From assembly GCF_014384905.1 (NCBI RefSeq), contig NZ_JACRSV010000003.1, positions 1-64,000 on the forward strand: a DNA stretch of 64,000 bases, given 5' to 3'. The position numbers and the translations under genes are program-made. The notes under the pieces are model-generated. The model made no database searches. It saw only the letters and a list, made by a program, of their open reading frames with translations, and was not told where the DNA came from. The stretch comes from Fumia xinanensis. Its GTDB lineage: Bacteria > Bacillota > Clostridia > Oscillospirales > Ruminococcaceae. Of this stretch, positions 8,286-16,588 are shown piece by piece. How positions within the stretch are numbered: the first letter of the stretch is position 1; each line of letters opens with the position of its first letter.

Positions 8286-9416
8286 TTATTTTGGAATATT
8301 CACTTTCTGTACATCGTTGTCAATGGCGAAATCTTTAAAATTATAACAAAAAAGCACTTGTTGGTAATCGCCCAAATCAATCCAGTTCTCAAAGGATTTG
8401 GTAAGATATCGCAGGTCAACCAAGGTTATTTTACTGTAATGCAGCGCCAAAAAAGGCACCAACGAGTGGCTGTAGGAGTCTTTGAATATCAGCAGTTTGC
8501 TATCGTTTTCGGCATCGGTATGGATAGTAACAATAGGCTGATTCTTTCCTAAAAAAACCGAATACTGGTCTTTCTGCTCTAAATATTCCCGAAAATAGAT
8601 ATCGTCTGCTTCTGTCCACTCTTTTCCATCAAAAATATCCACTTTTCGGACATGGGAACCGTTTCCATAAGTGTACAGGTCAACACTATCCGGTTCTATC
8701 CGATCGTAAATGATTTTGTTGTAAAGGGAACCGCGGAACTGATGGCTTGCATGCTCCACGTTAAACCGTTCCGCTGGTATCGGCGTATATCCCAGCTGCT
8801 TCGATGCTGCACTGTAACCCAGGTAAGCGCCAAAAGAAGTCCAATGATGGTCGGAACGGTAAAAAGTCAGCTTTTGGGCATTGGACATCAGCGAAGAATA
8901 GGCGTCGATGGTAGCAATCTGCTTCGTCTGTCCGTAAATCCTGTCGATCTGCTCTTTTTGCACGACTCCCGGCGCACCGTTAGGAAGCATATCCCTATAA
9001 ATTTCCGCCGCTGTGGGAATCAGCATCAGAGAAGTGGAGCCTTCGAACCGCTTCGCAAAAGTGTTCATCTCTTTGACAGATTTTCGGATGTTTTCCGAAT
9101 CAATTTGGTCTACCTTTTCAATAAGGCGGTCCTTTAAAACAAAAATGCCGTTTATTTCTTTTAGCCCGGAAAGATGCTCAAGATGGGTTTTCATTCCAAT
9201 CCAGGACGTACGCAGGGGAAAATGGTCAGCCGCATACACATCGACCTCATCCATAAAACTTTTATTCGTGATCGCTTCCAGCGATAGCTCCGGAAAATCC
9301 GCTAAATACCGGTTTTCCTCCTGAGAAAACTCCTGTTTCGGCAGCAGAAATATCAGCAGCGGAATGAGAGCCAGCAGGAAGAAAAACAGAACAATGGTTA
9401 TCTTTTGATATTTCAT
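8286..9416 (-). CDS. DHHW-family protein (AlgJ/AlgX-like), partner of the MBOAT acyltransferase
   Basis: The 376-residue product starts with one hydrophobic helix (about 7-27) that is probably an uncleaved membrane anchor, followed by an extracytoplasmic SGNH-like domain. The family signature SDHHWTSFGAY is present (about residue 190), and KDSYSHSLVPFL near the C-terminus provides the second conserved block. Such proteins work beside MBOAT acyltransferases to acetylate exported polysaccharides, as AlgJ and AlgX do for alginate. The MBOAT gene lies 12 bp upstream in the same operon, which supports a joint role in O-acylation of a wall or capsule polymer. The substrate cannot be read from sequence. 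Confidence 0.85.
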   Translation of the reverse strand: MKYQKITIVLFFFLLALIPLLIFLLPKQEFSQEENRYLADFPELSLEAITNKSFMDEVDVYAADHFPLRTSWIGMKTHLEHLSGLKEINGIFVLKDRLIEKVDQIDSENIRKSVKEMNTFAKRFEGSTSLMLIPTAAEIYRDMLPNGAPGVVQKEQIDRIYGQTKQIATIDAYSSLMSNAQKLTFYRSDHHWTSFGAYLGYSAASKQLGYTPIPAERFNVEHASHQFRGSLYNKIIYDRIEPDSVDLYTYGNGSHVRKVDIFDGKEWTEADDIYFREYLEQKDQYSVFLGKNQPIVTIHTDAENDSKLLIFKDSYSHSLVPFLALHYSKITLVDLRYLTKSFENWIDLGDYQQVLFCYNFKDFAIDNDVQKVNIPK

Positions 9417-9428
9417 CCTCAGCCTCCC

Positions 9429-10829
9429 TTAAAACCTAAAATATAAAAATGAATTGTAGGTTGCGTTGACCAAATAGGCAGTGCACACTGCCATCAGCAA
9501 AATGACAGAAACAGGAAGCAAGGCCTGCGCCCTTGCGGGCCAGCGATTTGAAAACTGGCTGTAAACCTTTTTACCCCAGCTGCCCGAAGCAAAGATACAA
9601 AGGAGAAACAATAAAAAATATGAGCGCAAAAGATATATCGACCGGCTATCGGCAAAACCCGCTCCTCCAAACATAGCCTGGAGGTATCTCCCTACATCTC
9701 CCAGGGTCTCCATCTCAAAGAGTACCCAGCTGAATACCACCAGCACAAAAGTATAAAGCTGCCGCACAAAAGAGGGAAGTTTGTTTAAGATTTTTCCGTA
9801 TACAAATCTCTCCAAGACCAGGAGCACCCCAAAGTACAGCCCCCAACATACAAAATTCCAACTGGCTCCATGCCAAAAGCCAGTCAGCACCCATACAATT
9901 AAAAGATTACGAATGGTTCTTACCGTTCCACTCCGGTTTCCACCCAGTGGTATGTAAAGGTATTCTTTAAACCAGGTGCTCAAAGTAATGTGCCACCTGC
10001 GCCAAAAATCAGTGATGGATTTGGCAGTATAAGGCAGATTGAAATTTTGGGGGAAATGGAAGCCCAGCATTTTGCCTATCCCACAAGCCATATCAGAATA
10101 CCCGGAAAAATCGAAGTATATCTGGAAAGCAAACGCTAAAATTCCGAGCCACGCTGTGGCGGCAGGAACAGCATCAATAGGCATTTCCCTGACCTGAGCC
10201 CACAAAAGCCCGATGTTGTTGGCCAGCAAGAGCTTTTTTGCCAGGCCCCTTGTGAACAATCCAATACCATCCGCCGTCTCCCCCACCGTGATGCTCCGGC
10301 TCTCCAGTTCCTTAGACACATCCTGATACCGCACGATGGGCCCAGCCACAATCTGTGGAAACATGGTAACGTAAGCACCAAAATTAATAAAATTTTTCTG
10401 TACCTTGATTTGCCGCCGGTAAAGGTCAATGGTGTACGACATACTCTGAAAAGTGAAGAAGGAAATACCGATGGGAAGTGGAAGCTGCGGATCCGGTATC
10501 CCACCGTGAAACAAAGCGTTTATGTTGTCGATAATAAATGAACTGTATTTAAAAACTGCCAGCAACCCCAAATTCATGGCAACAGAACAAATCAGCAAAA
10601 TTTTCCTTCTTTTTTCGTCATCATTCCAGAAGTCCATCAGTCGCCCCGCTGTATAATCAATCAGGGTGGACAAAATCATAATAAAAACATAAACCGGCTC
10701 TCCCCAGGCGTAAAAGACGAGCCCGGATACAAATAGCACCCAGTTTTTCGCCTTTGCCGGAACTAAATAATATACCAAAAGGGTGATCGGAAGAAAAATG
10801 TACAAAAAGGTAATACTGGAAAAGACCAC
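9429..10829 (-). CDS. MBOAT-family membrane O-acyltransferase (AlgI-like)
   Basis: The 466-residue polytopic membrane protein begins MVFSSITFLYIFLPITLL, the usual opening of AlgI/PatA-type proteins. It shows the family blocks LPIGISFFTFQSMSYTIDLYR (about 120-140), FQIYFDFSGYSDMACGI and the catalytic-His block LTGFWHGASWNFV (about 320). MBOAT proteins carry an acyl group, usually acetyl, across the membrane and hand it to an extracellular acceptor. It sits between a Toprim gene and the DHHW partner with gaps of 19 and 12 bp. Teichoic acid D-alanylation by DltB is a relative, but no dltA, dltC or dltD is present, so polysaccharide O-acetylation is favoured. Confidence 0.9.
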   Translation of the reverse strand: MVFSSITFLYIFLPITLLVYYLVPAKAKNWVLFVSGLVFYAWGEPVYVFIMILSTLIDYTAGRLMDFWNDDEKRRKILLICSVAMNLGLLAVFKYSSFIIDNINALFHGGIPDPQLPLPIGISFFTFQSMSYTIDLYRRQIKVQKNFINFGAYVTMFPQIVAGPIVRYQDVSKELESRSITVGETADGIGLFTRGLAKKLLLANNIGLLWAQVREMPIDAVPAATAWLGILAFAFQIYFDFSGYSDMACGIGKMLGFHFPQNFNLPYTAKSITDFWRRWHITLSTWFKEYLYIPLGGNRSGTVRTIRNLLIVWVLTGFWHGASWNFVCWGLYFGVLLVLERFVYGKILNKLPSFVRQLYTFVLVVFSWVLFEMETLGDVGRYLQAMFGGAGFADSRSIYLLRSYFLLFLLCIFASGSWGKKVYSQFSNRWPARAQALLPVSVILLMAVCTAYLVNATYNSFLYFRF

Positions 10830-10848
10830 TGGGTTCCCTCCTATAGGA

Positions 10849-11433
10849 TTACTCTATTGTCTGGAGCACTTCCAAGAACTCTTCTTTTGAAAAAAGAGTG
10901 TTTAATACTGGGAGCAATGCCTTTGTACTCATCCTCTCGGGGAAATTAAGCTTCTGCAAAAGCTCCTGCCGCTTAGCGCAAGCTCCATCAGTTCCCGACA
11001 GTCCCCATAAAAACAGATCCGCTTTGGTTATTTCTTCTCTGCGGCCATTTGTCTTTTCCGCCGTCACTCCCGCTTTTTCAAAACACTGGCGGAGGGTCTG
11101 TAAATCGATTCCCTCCACTCCCAACTTCCCCTCTTTGGAGGGCGCTGCTTTGCGTCGCTCTTTTCCATAAACGTCGGGGATGTAGACGTGGATAAGCTCC
11201 CCCTCCGGAATAGCGGAGCGAATATAATTACGGATCTTGAATCCTGCCGCGTCGGAATCCGTGAGAATGATAAGACCCGTTTTTTGGGCCAATACCCGCA
11301 GCATCTCCAATTTGTCCTTATCCTTAAATATCGTAAAGCCGTTTGTCTCGATAATCGTCCCGTCAATCAGAGCAGAAAGCTTGATTTTATCATACTTTCC
11401 TTCGACGATCACCGGCTGTTTGCATATAATCAA
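10849..11433 (-). CDS. Toprim-domain protein, RNase M5-like (DUF4093 type)
   Basis: The 194-residue product opens with an N-terminal Toprim domain: the catalytic Glu in VIVEGKYDKIKL (about 8-19) and the acidic pair in LTDSDAAGFKIRNYI (about 56-70). It has the architecture of RNase M5, which matures the 5S rRNA precursor in Firmicutes, with a C-terminal DUF4093-like segment. Canonical rnmV normally lies beside rsmA. Here rsmA (43.0-43.9 kb) has no such neighbour, so this copy in the comEC-holA operon may be the cell's M5 enzyme or a divergent relative acting on another RNA or DNA. The exact substrate is unresolved. Confidence 0.75.
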   Translation of the reverse strand: MIICKQPVIVEGKYDKIKLSALIDGTIIETNGFTIFKDKDKLEMLRVLAQKTGLIILTDSDAAGFKIRNYIRSAIPEGELIHVYIPDVYGKERRKAAPSKEGKLGVEGIDLQTLRQCFEKAGVTAEKTNGRREEITKADLFLWGLSGTDGACAKRQELLQKLNFPERMSTKALLPVLNTLFSKEEFLEVLQTIE

Positions 11434-11451
11434 TCTGTTCCCGCCTTTTCA

Positions 11452-12501
11452 TCACGACCGCTGTACATTTATTACCTGTAAGATAGAAGAGAGGACCTTT
11501 TCGACCGCTATGCGACCATCTGTCCGGCTGGTTTTGAGTCCAATGTCCGCTTCAGCCAAAATCTCCAGGCAGCTCCTCAGTGTTTTCACTGAGTACCGAG
11601 GTACGTCCCGAAAAGCGTTGCGCATCCTAAATTCTTTCCCCTTATAGGCAAATATTTCGCAGACATCCTGCACCGATTTAGAAGCAAGGGTTGCCGTTTT
11701 CGCCCGGTACAGATCAACAAATGTCATGTTGAGCACCGCCAGAATTGCCAACGGCTCCTGCCGGCATAAAAACAGCTCATCCAAAATGGCAAACGCCCTA
11801 TTAAAGTTATTTTGCATCATCGCCTTGGACAAATCGAACACGGATGCCTCCAAGCTGATTCCCGCTACGGTCTCAATATCCTTTTTCGTGATTTCAGTCT
11901 GTGGCCTGTAGGCTGTTAGCTTGTCAATTTCTACTGTCAGTTGTTCTAAGGAAGTGCCGCATCGCTCGACGAGATAGGAAGCTGCCGGCGATTCAATGGT
12001 GGAGCCTGCTTTAGCGGCCCGCTGTTTGATTATCTTTATAAGTTCACTCCCCGTTTTGGGACAAAAATCCACCGTCACGCCACTTTTGGCCGCCGCTTCT
12101 CCCAACTTGCGTACCTTGGCGCTCTTCTTGGGATTTAAGTCATAGGCGTTAACAAAGATAATAAACACTGTCGTAGGATTCGGATCCTGCACCATCTCCA
12201 TCAATTCTTCAAAATCCGCTTTGGTCAGCTTTTCAATATTAGGATTTTTTAAAACGACGCATTTTCTCTGGGCCATCAGCGGAAGGGCCTCTGTTTCTAC
12301 ACGGAGGGATACCATATCCAATGCTGCCCCGTCAAACAGCTGAAGATTAAAACTTTCTGTCCCCTTCGGGACTGCCTTGCCAATGAGTTTTTTGAGATAC
12401 CCCTGCGATAGAAAGGTCTCCTTTCCGTAGAGGAAATACACCGGCTCGATTTGATTTTCACGAATGCACTTTCCCAGCTCAATATCGGACAAAAACGGCA
12501 T
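11452..12501 (-). CDS. holA: DNA polymerase III delta subunit
   Basis: HolA opens the beta clamp within the clamp-loader complex. The 349-residue product has the family pattern: an N-terminal AAA-like fold with EPVYFLYGKETFLSQGYLKKL (about 17-37), a central helical domain and a C-terminal collar helix domain ending in EKVLSSILQV. The ATG is 1 bp from the comEC stop codon, so the two are translationally coupled, as is common in Firmicutes (comEC-holA). The next gene in many genomes, rpsT, is not here; the Toprim gene follows instead. Confidence 0.9.
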   Translation of the reverse strand: MPFLSDIELGKCIRENQIEPVYFLYGKETFLSQGYLKKLIGKAVPKGTESFNLQLFDGAALDMVSLRVETEALPLMAQRKCVVLKNPNIEKLTKADFEELMEMVQDPNPTTVFIIFVNAYDLNPKKSAKVRKLGEAAAKSGVTVDFCPKTGSELIKIIKQRAAKAGSTIESPAASYLVERCGTSLEQLTVEIDKLTAYRPQTEITKKDIETVAGISLEASVFDLSKAMMQNNFNRAFAILDELFLCRQEPLAILAVLNMTFVDLYRAKTATLASKSVQDVCEIFAYKGKEFRMRNAFRDVPRYSVKTLRSCLEILAEADIGLKTSRTDGRIAVEKVLSSILQVINVQRS

Positions 12502-12502
12502 T

Positions 12503-14671
12503 TTATTTCCCCCTTATAGTCATCTTCCCATTTTTGGCTACCCGCACCACCACGGTTTCTCCCCGGTCCACTGACTCAAAATTAGCCTGTTCCAACTTTT
12601 CAATGGACTCTGCTGTTATTATATCATATTTTGGCTCCAATGTGTCGCCTTTTTGTCCTCTTTCCAAAAGCCATTCCTTACCGTCCTGCAAAACACCAAG
12701 CGCTCCGTCTGCGTCGATAAAAAATTCCTGTCCGTTGCCACTGAGAACCATTCGAGGCGTTTCCCCTTCTCCCACTTTCAGTGAAATTCCGTCCAGCACC
12801 TCCCAATTGGAGGCGGATAATGTCATTAAATTGCTGTGGGGCAAATCATAAGCGGCGGAAAGATAGTTCCCCTCTTCTGGTGCCAAAATCACCACCGGTT
12901 CCGAAAGCTTCACAAGTCTTGCAACACCGCCTGCATACCGGGCTTTGTTTTGGGGTATAACGAGCATCTCAAAGTCATAAATTCCGATAGAGCGCATGTA
13001 ATACACCGTTTTCTGCGCCACTGCGCCGCCGCATCCAATAACGAGTGCCTTCCCGTTTTGGGACACGACGATGCTGCCAGAACCACCGCTTTTGAGGGCT
13101 GTAATCTGGAGTGTATTGTGACTGCTAATAAAGTGAGTCGCCATTCCAATTGTCAGAAGCGCCACGCTGACCCCCGCAATCCATTTTTTGTTTTTTCGAA
13201 GCCTTTTCGCAGCCATCAATATGAGAATCAGCAGAGCAGTGCCAAAAAGCCAGATGGACACATAGGGAAGGTTTAACGGAAGGATGGCAAAAGGTGCTTT
13301 TCCAAGCATCTCGGTAAAGGAAACCATAACTTTCAGCAACACACCGCCCATCTGACCAGTAAATGCGCCGACTGCCCCGCCCGCGATGGCGGAGACCGCT
13401 CCCAGAATCATGACGCAGGGTACCATAGGCAAAACGAGAAGGTTCGCAATGGGCGACAGCAGTGAAGTGTATCCGTTGAACAGCATCATTATAGGAATCA
13501 GAAAAACTGCCACTGCACTTGATGAGCAGAGGATTGACACGAAATACTGAAGCAATCCGTTTTGGATGCAAAATTTTTGTAGCACCGCCTTGGTCCAACA
13601 GGGAGACACTGCACAAAGGGCACATACCGAAACGACGGACATTAGAAATCCTCCGTGATAGACAATGGATGGATCTAATATACAAAAAAATAAAACCACG
13701 CCACCCAAGGTGTTGATGGGGCTGTAATCCCGTACAATATGCCGGGTGAGCATCAAAGTCGCTGCCATAACAAGAGCCCTGACTGCTGATACCTTTCCGC
13801 CCGTCAGGATAACGAAAAAAATCATTGCCGAAAGGCCCATAATGTCGGAAAAAAACCGTTTTCCAAAGACAAGCTGAAACAGCCCGGTAATCAATGCGCC
13901 GATCAGGGTGATATGTAGGCCGGAAACACATAAAATATGAGAAATCCCCGTCAAATTAAAACTGTCATAGAGCCCCGCATCCATTTGGCTGGAATCCCCC
14001 AGCAGCATGGCGATCAAAATCGAGTCGTAGGGAGAAGGCACCGCCCGCTTAATATTGACCTTGAGGCGGAAGACCAAATCTTCCATCCATTGCTCGTCGG
14101 GAGGCGCCTCTGTGAGAAGCATCTGAGTTCCTGCCGCCATCCATCCTGTCACCTGGGCTCCTCTTCCTAATTGTGAGCGGCTGGGTATATTGCGAAAACC
14201 GGTGACGCTGCAGGCAATTCGTTCCCCCACGTGGAAATCGGCATCAGCGGTTCCGTACAGCAAAATCTTCATTTTTTGTGACATCCCCCCGACGCCGATT
14301 TTTTCGGTTTTTACGAGATAGCTCCGGGTTTGTCCGTTGCTGGAAAAAGTCTCTTCTACCGTTCCCGTCACTTTTACGGAAGTCATAGGAAACTTAGCCG
14401 ATTCATGGGCCCAATAAACTCTTTGTGCCGTATTGACCAACGCTCCTATAAGCACCATAAATAACGCGACGCACATAACTGCCCGGTTAAGGTTAAAACC
14501 ACGAAGTAAACAAAAAATAAGAAACCCGGCGAAAACCATCCCCGCCAGTATAATGGCAAATACAGTGTAACCAAAAGGGAGAAGGGACATAATGAGCAGT
14601 GCGCCGCCAAAACTGAAACCAACCACTGCCACCGGCTGATAAATTTTTATATTGCCCCCTCCTTTCCCCAT
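12503..14671 (-). CDS. comEC: ComEC/Rec2 DNA-uptake channel with a degenerate C-terminal domain
   Basis: The 722-residue polytopic protein has N-terminal helices, an OB-like DUF4131 region (about 75-180), the central competence domain with SHILCVSGLHITLIGAL (about 245-265) and more helices to about 505. A C-terminal metallo-beta-lactamase-like domain covers about 525-722. In active ComEC this domain carries HxHxDH-type metal ligands. Here the equivalent place reads LVIPQNKARYAGG, with no His-Asp cluster, so nuclease activity is probably lost. The annotated ATG has no upstream Shine-Dalgarno; AAAGGAGGGGG lies inside codons 3-6, which leaves the true start open. It is the first gene of the comEC-holA operon. 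Confidence 0.88.
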   Translation of the reverse strand: MGKGGGNIKIYQPVAVVGFSFGGALLIMSLLPFGYTVFAIILAGMVFAGFLIFCLLRGFNLNRAVMCVALFMVLIGALVNTAQRVYWAHESAKFPMTSVKVTGTVEETFSSNGQTRSYLVKTEKIGVGGMSQKMKILLYGTADADFHVGERIACSVTGFRNIPSRSQLGRGAQVTGWMAAGTQMLLTEAPPDEQWMEDLVFRLKVNIKRAVPSPYDSILIAMLLGDSSQMDAGLYDSFNLTGISHILCVSGLHITLIGALITGLFQLVFGKRFFSDIMGLSAMIFFVILTGGKVSAVRALVMAATLMLTRHIVRDYSPINTLGGVVLFFCILDPSIVYHGGFLMSVVSVCALCAVSPCWTKAVLQKFCIQNGLLQYFVSILCSSSAVAVFLIPIMMLFNGYTSLLSPIANLLVLPMVPCVMILGAVSAIAGGAVGAFTGQMGGVLLKVMVSFTEMLGKAPFAILPLNLPYVSIWLFGTALLILILMAAKRLRKNKKWIAGVSVALLTIGMATHFISSHNTLQITALKSGGSGSIVVSQNGKALVIGCGGAVAQKTVYYMRSIGIYDFEMLVIPQNKARYAGGVARLVKLSEPVVILAPEEGNYLSAAYDLPHSNLMTLSASNWEVLDGISLKVGEGETPRMVLSGNGQEFFIDADGALGVLQDGKEWLLERGQKGDTLEPKYDIITAESIEKLEQANFESVDRGETVVVRVAKNGKMTIRGK

Positions 14672-14756
14672 ATTTTGGTAAAACCAATTTTATTATACTG
14701 GAACCGGAATAGAAAGAAAAGAGGTTGAATGACAAATTTCTTTAGAAAAAGGAAAG

Positions 14757-14787
14757 AACCGGACAGCTTTTATGCTGCCCAGTTCTA
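14757..14787 (-). terminator. terminator after gpsA
   Basis: Imperfect stem AGAACTGGGCAGC / GCTGTCCGGTTCT with a short loop, followed on the minus strand by a T-rich tract. It separates the der-plsY-gpsA operon from comEC. Confidence 0.7.
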
Positions 14788-14795
14788 ATTTTTGA

Positions 14796-15821
14796 TTATG
14801 CCGGTTCGTTTCCACCTTGGAGCCAAATTTTTTCGTTTTCATGCCGTTTGGGCCGCCCCATCAAATCCGAGATGGCCTGCTTAATGTCCTTATTTCGATA
14901 CAATACATCATAAAGTTGCTCTACAATTGGCATGGAAACATGCTTCTCCCGAGCCAATTCATAGGCAGATTTGGTGGCGATGCAGCCCTCTACCGTCATT
15001 CCCACCCTTTCGATAGCCTCGTCTGGTGTCAGCCCCTGTCCAATGAGGATGCCGGTCCGGTGGTTTCTAGAATGCATACTGGTACAGGTGACGATCAGAT
15101 CCCCGATGCCGGCAAGGCCGGAAAAAGTCTCTGCGTCCGCTCCCATAGTGGTTCCCAGACGAGCGATCTCAGCGATGCCCCTGGTCATCAGCGCCGCTTT
15201 GGCGTTATCCCCCAGCTGTAGCCCGTCGCAGATTCCGGCACAGACTGCGATAATGTTTTTGAGCGCCCCGCCCAATTCCACGCCAATTACGTCATCGCTG
15301 ACATAGATGCGCAGCGTTTTGTTGCTGAGAGTGTCCTGAATGTACTCAGCGCTTTCCCGGCATTTGGATGCCGCCACGATTGTGGTCGGAACCCCCCGTG
15401 CGATTTCCTCCGCGTGGGACGGACCGGACAAAATGACGATGGAATGGTCAGATATTTCTTCCTCGATGACCTGGGACAAACGTTTTTGGCTGCCGCTTTC
15501 CAGGCCTTTCGCCACGCTCGCTACCACCGTATTCTCCCCCAATATGCTTTGGGCTGCTCTAGCTGTCTCCCGGATGGCGAAGGACGGCACTGCTAGAATC
15601 ACCACATCGGCGCCCCTTCCTTCTTCCAAATCGCTGGTTAAATGGATACCGCTGTGGACAGCCACCCCAGGCAACAGTTTTTTATGCTCCCCCCAGCTGC
15701 GTATTTGATTAATTTCCTCGGGAAACTTTCCCCACAAGGTGACTGTGTGACCAAACCGGTGGCTCATGACCGCCAACGCAACACCGAAGCCTCCAGTTCC
15801 CATAATGGTAATCTTTGCCAT
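14796..15821 (-). CDS. gpsA: glycerol-3-phosphate dehydrogenase [NAD(P)+]
   Basis: GpsA reduces dihydroxyacetone phosphate to sn-glycerol 3-phosphate for phospholipid synthesis in the cytoplasm. The 341-residue product begins MAKITIMGTGGFGVALA, the Rossmann dinucleotide motif, and has the catalytic Lys region GGALKNIIAVCAGICDGL and the RGIAEIARLG block. The frame stays open 84 nt further upstream, but AGGAGGAAAGAGT directly precedes the ATG at 15821 and the family starts here. It follows plsY by 80 bp. GpsA makes the acceptor that PlsY acylates, so the pair feeds phosphatidic acid synthesis. Confidence 0.95.
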   Translation of the reverse strand: MAKITIMGTGGFGVALAVMSHRFGHTVTLWGKFPEEINQIRSWGEHKKLLPGVAVHSGIHLTSDLEEGRGADVVILAVPSFAIRETARAAQSILGENTVVASVAKGLESGSQKRLSQVIEEEISDHSIVILSGPSHAEEIARGVPTTIVAASKCRESAEYIQDTLSNKTLRIYVSDDVIGVELGGALKNIIAVCAGICDGLQLGDNAKAALMTRGIAEIARLGTTMGADAETFSGLAGIGDLIVTCTSMHSRNHRTGILIGQGLTPDEAIERVGMTVEGCIATKSAYELAREKHVSMPIVEQLYDVLYRNKDIKQAISDLMGRPKRHENEKIWLQGGNEPA

Positions 15822-15901
15822 ACTCTTTCCTCCTGCCGCTCTCTGCGGCTCTCCTTCCAAAAGACAAAGATGCGGCAGGGAATTCCCCACCGCACGGATT
15901 G

Positions 15902-16555
15902 TCATTGTTTTTTCTTTCCAAACTTATTTTCAGTGCCGTTTAACAGCCGTTTAATATTGGAACGGTGCATAAAAACCACGATTCCGCCGATAAGAAGGGC
16001 CGACAGAGTGTCGAACCAGACCACGTCGGACCGGATAATTAGACCTTGCACAAGTGTAGCGATAGGAAAGACCACCGCTGCACTGATAGACGCCAGCGAA
16101 ACAATCTTGCTGATTGCTACGACAATTCCGAATACCGCCAGCACCACTAAAAAGACAATGGGATCCAAAATAAGAATGATGCCCGCCGACACCAATATAC
16201 CCTTACCGCCCTTAAATCCGTAGAAAACTGGGAAACAATGGCCCAAAAGTGCCAAAAGCGCCATCAGATAGTCGGCATAGAACACGTCCGTTGCCCCGCC
16301 GACGTAATGGATAATCAGATGTCCTAGCAACACGGCGATGATTCCCTTGCAGAAATCGCCCACAGTCGTGATGACGGCCGGCAGCTTTCCAAAAGTCCTC
16401 AAAACGTTTGTCATACCGGCGTTGCCGCTGCCATAGTCGCGGATATCCTTTTGGGCGAACAGCTTGGATACAATGATGGCAAAATTGATGCTCCCCACCA
16501 AGTAGGCCAGCACCCCCGCCAGAACAACCGACAGTATCAGCCGAAAAAGTACCAT
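15902..16555 (-). CDS. plsY: acyl-phosphate:glycerol-3-phosphate acyltransferase
   Basis: PlsY transfers acyl from acyl-phosphate to glycerol 3-phosphate, the first step of phospholipid synthesis. The 217-residue membrane protein has about five helices and the conserved blocks GSINFAIIVSKLF, DYGSGNAGMTNVLRTFG (about 40-56), DFCKGIIAVLLG and FKGGKGILVSAG (about 115-127). A GAAAGGA Shine-Dalgarno precedes the ATG. It lies between der and gpsA, the common clostridial arrangement. Confidence 0.95.
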   Translation of the reverse strand: MVLFRLILSVVLAGVLAYLVGSINFAIIVSKLFAQKDIRDYGSGNAGMTNVLRTFGKLPAVITTVGDFCKGIIAVLLGHLIIHYVGGATDVFYADYLMALLALLGHCFPVFYGFKGGKGILVSAGIILILDPIVFLVVLAVFGIVVAISKIVSLASISAAVVFPIATLVQGLIIRSDVVWFDTLSALLIGGIVVFMHRSNIKRLLNGTENKFGKKKQ

Positions 16556-16588
16556 AACGATGATCCTTTCTGTCTCGTATTCTCCAAA

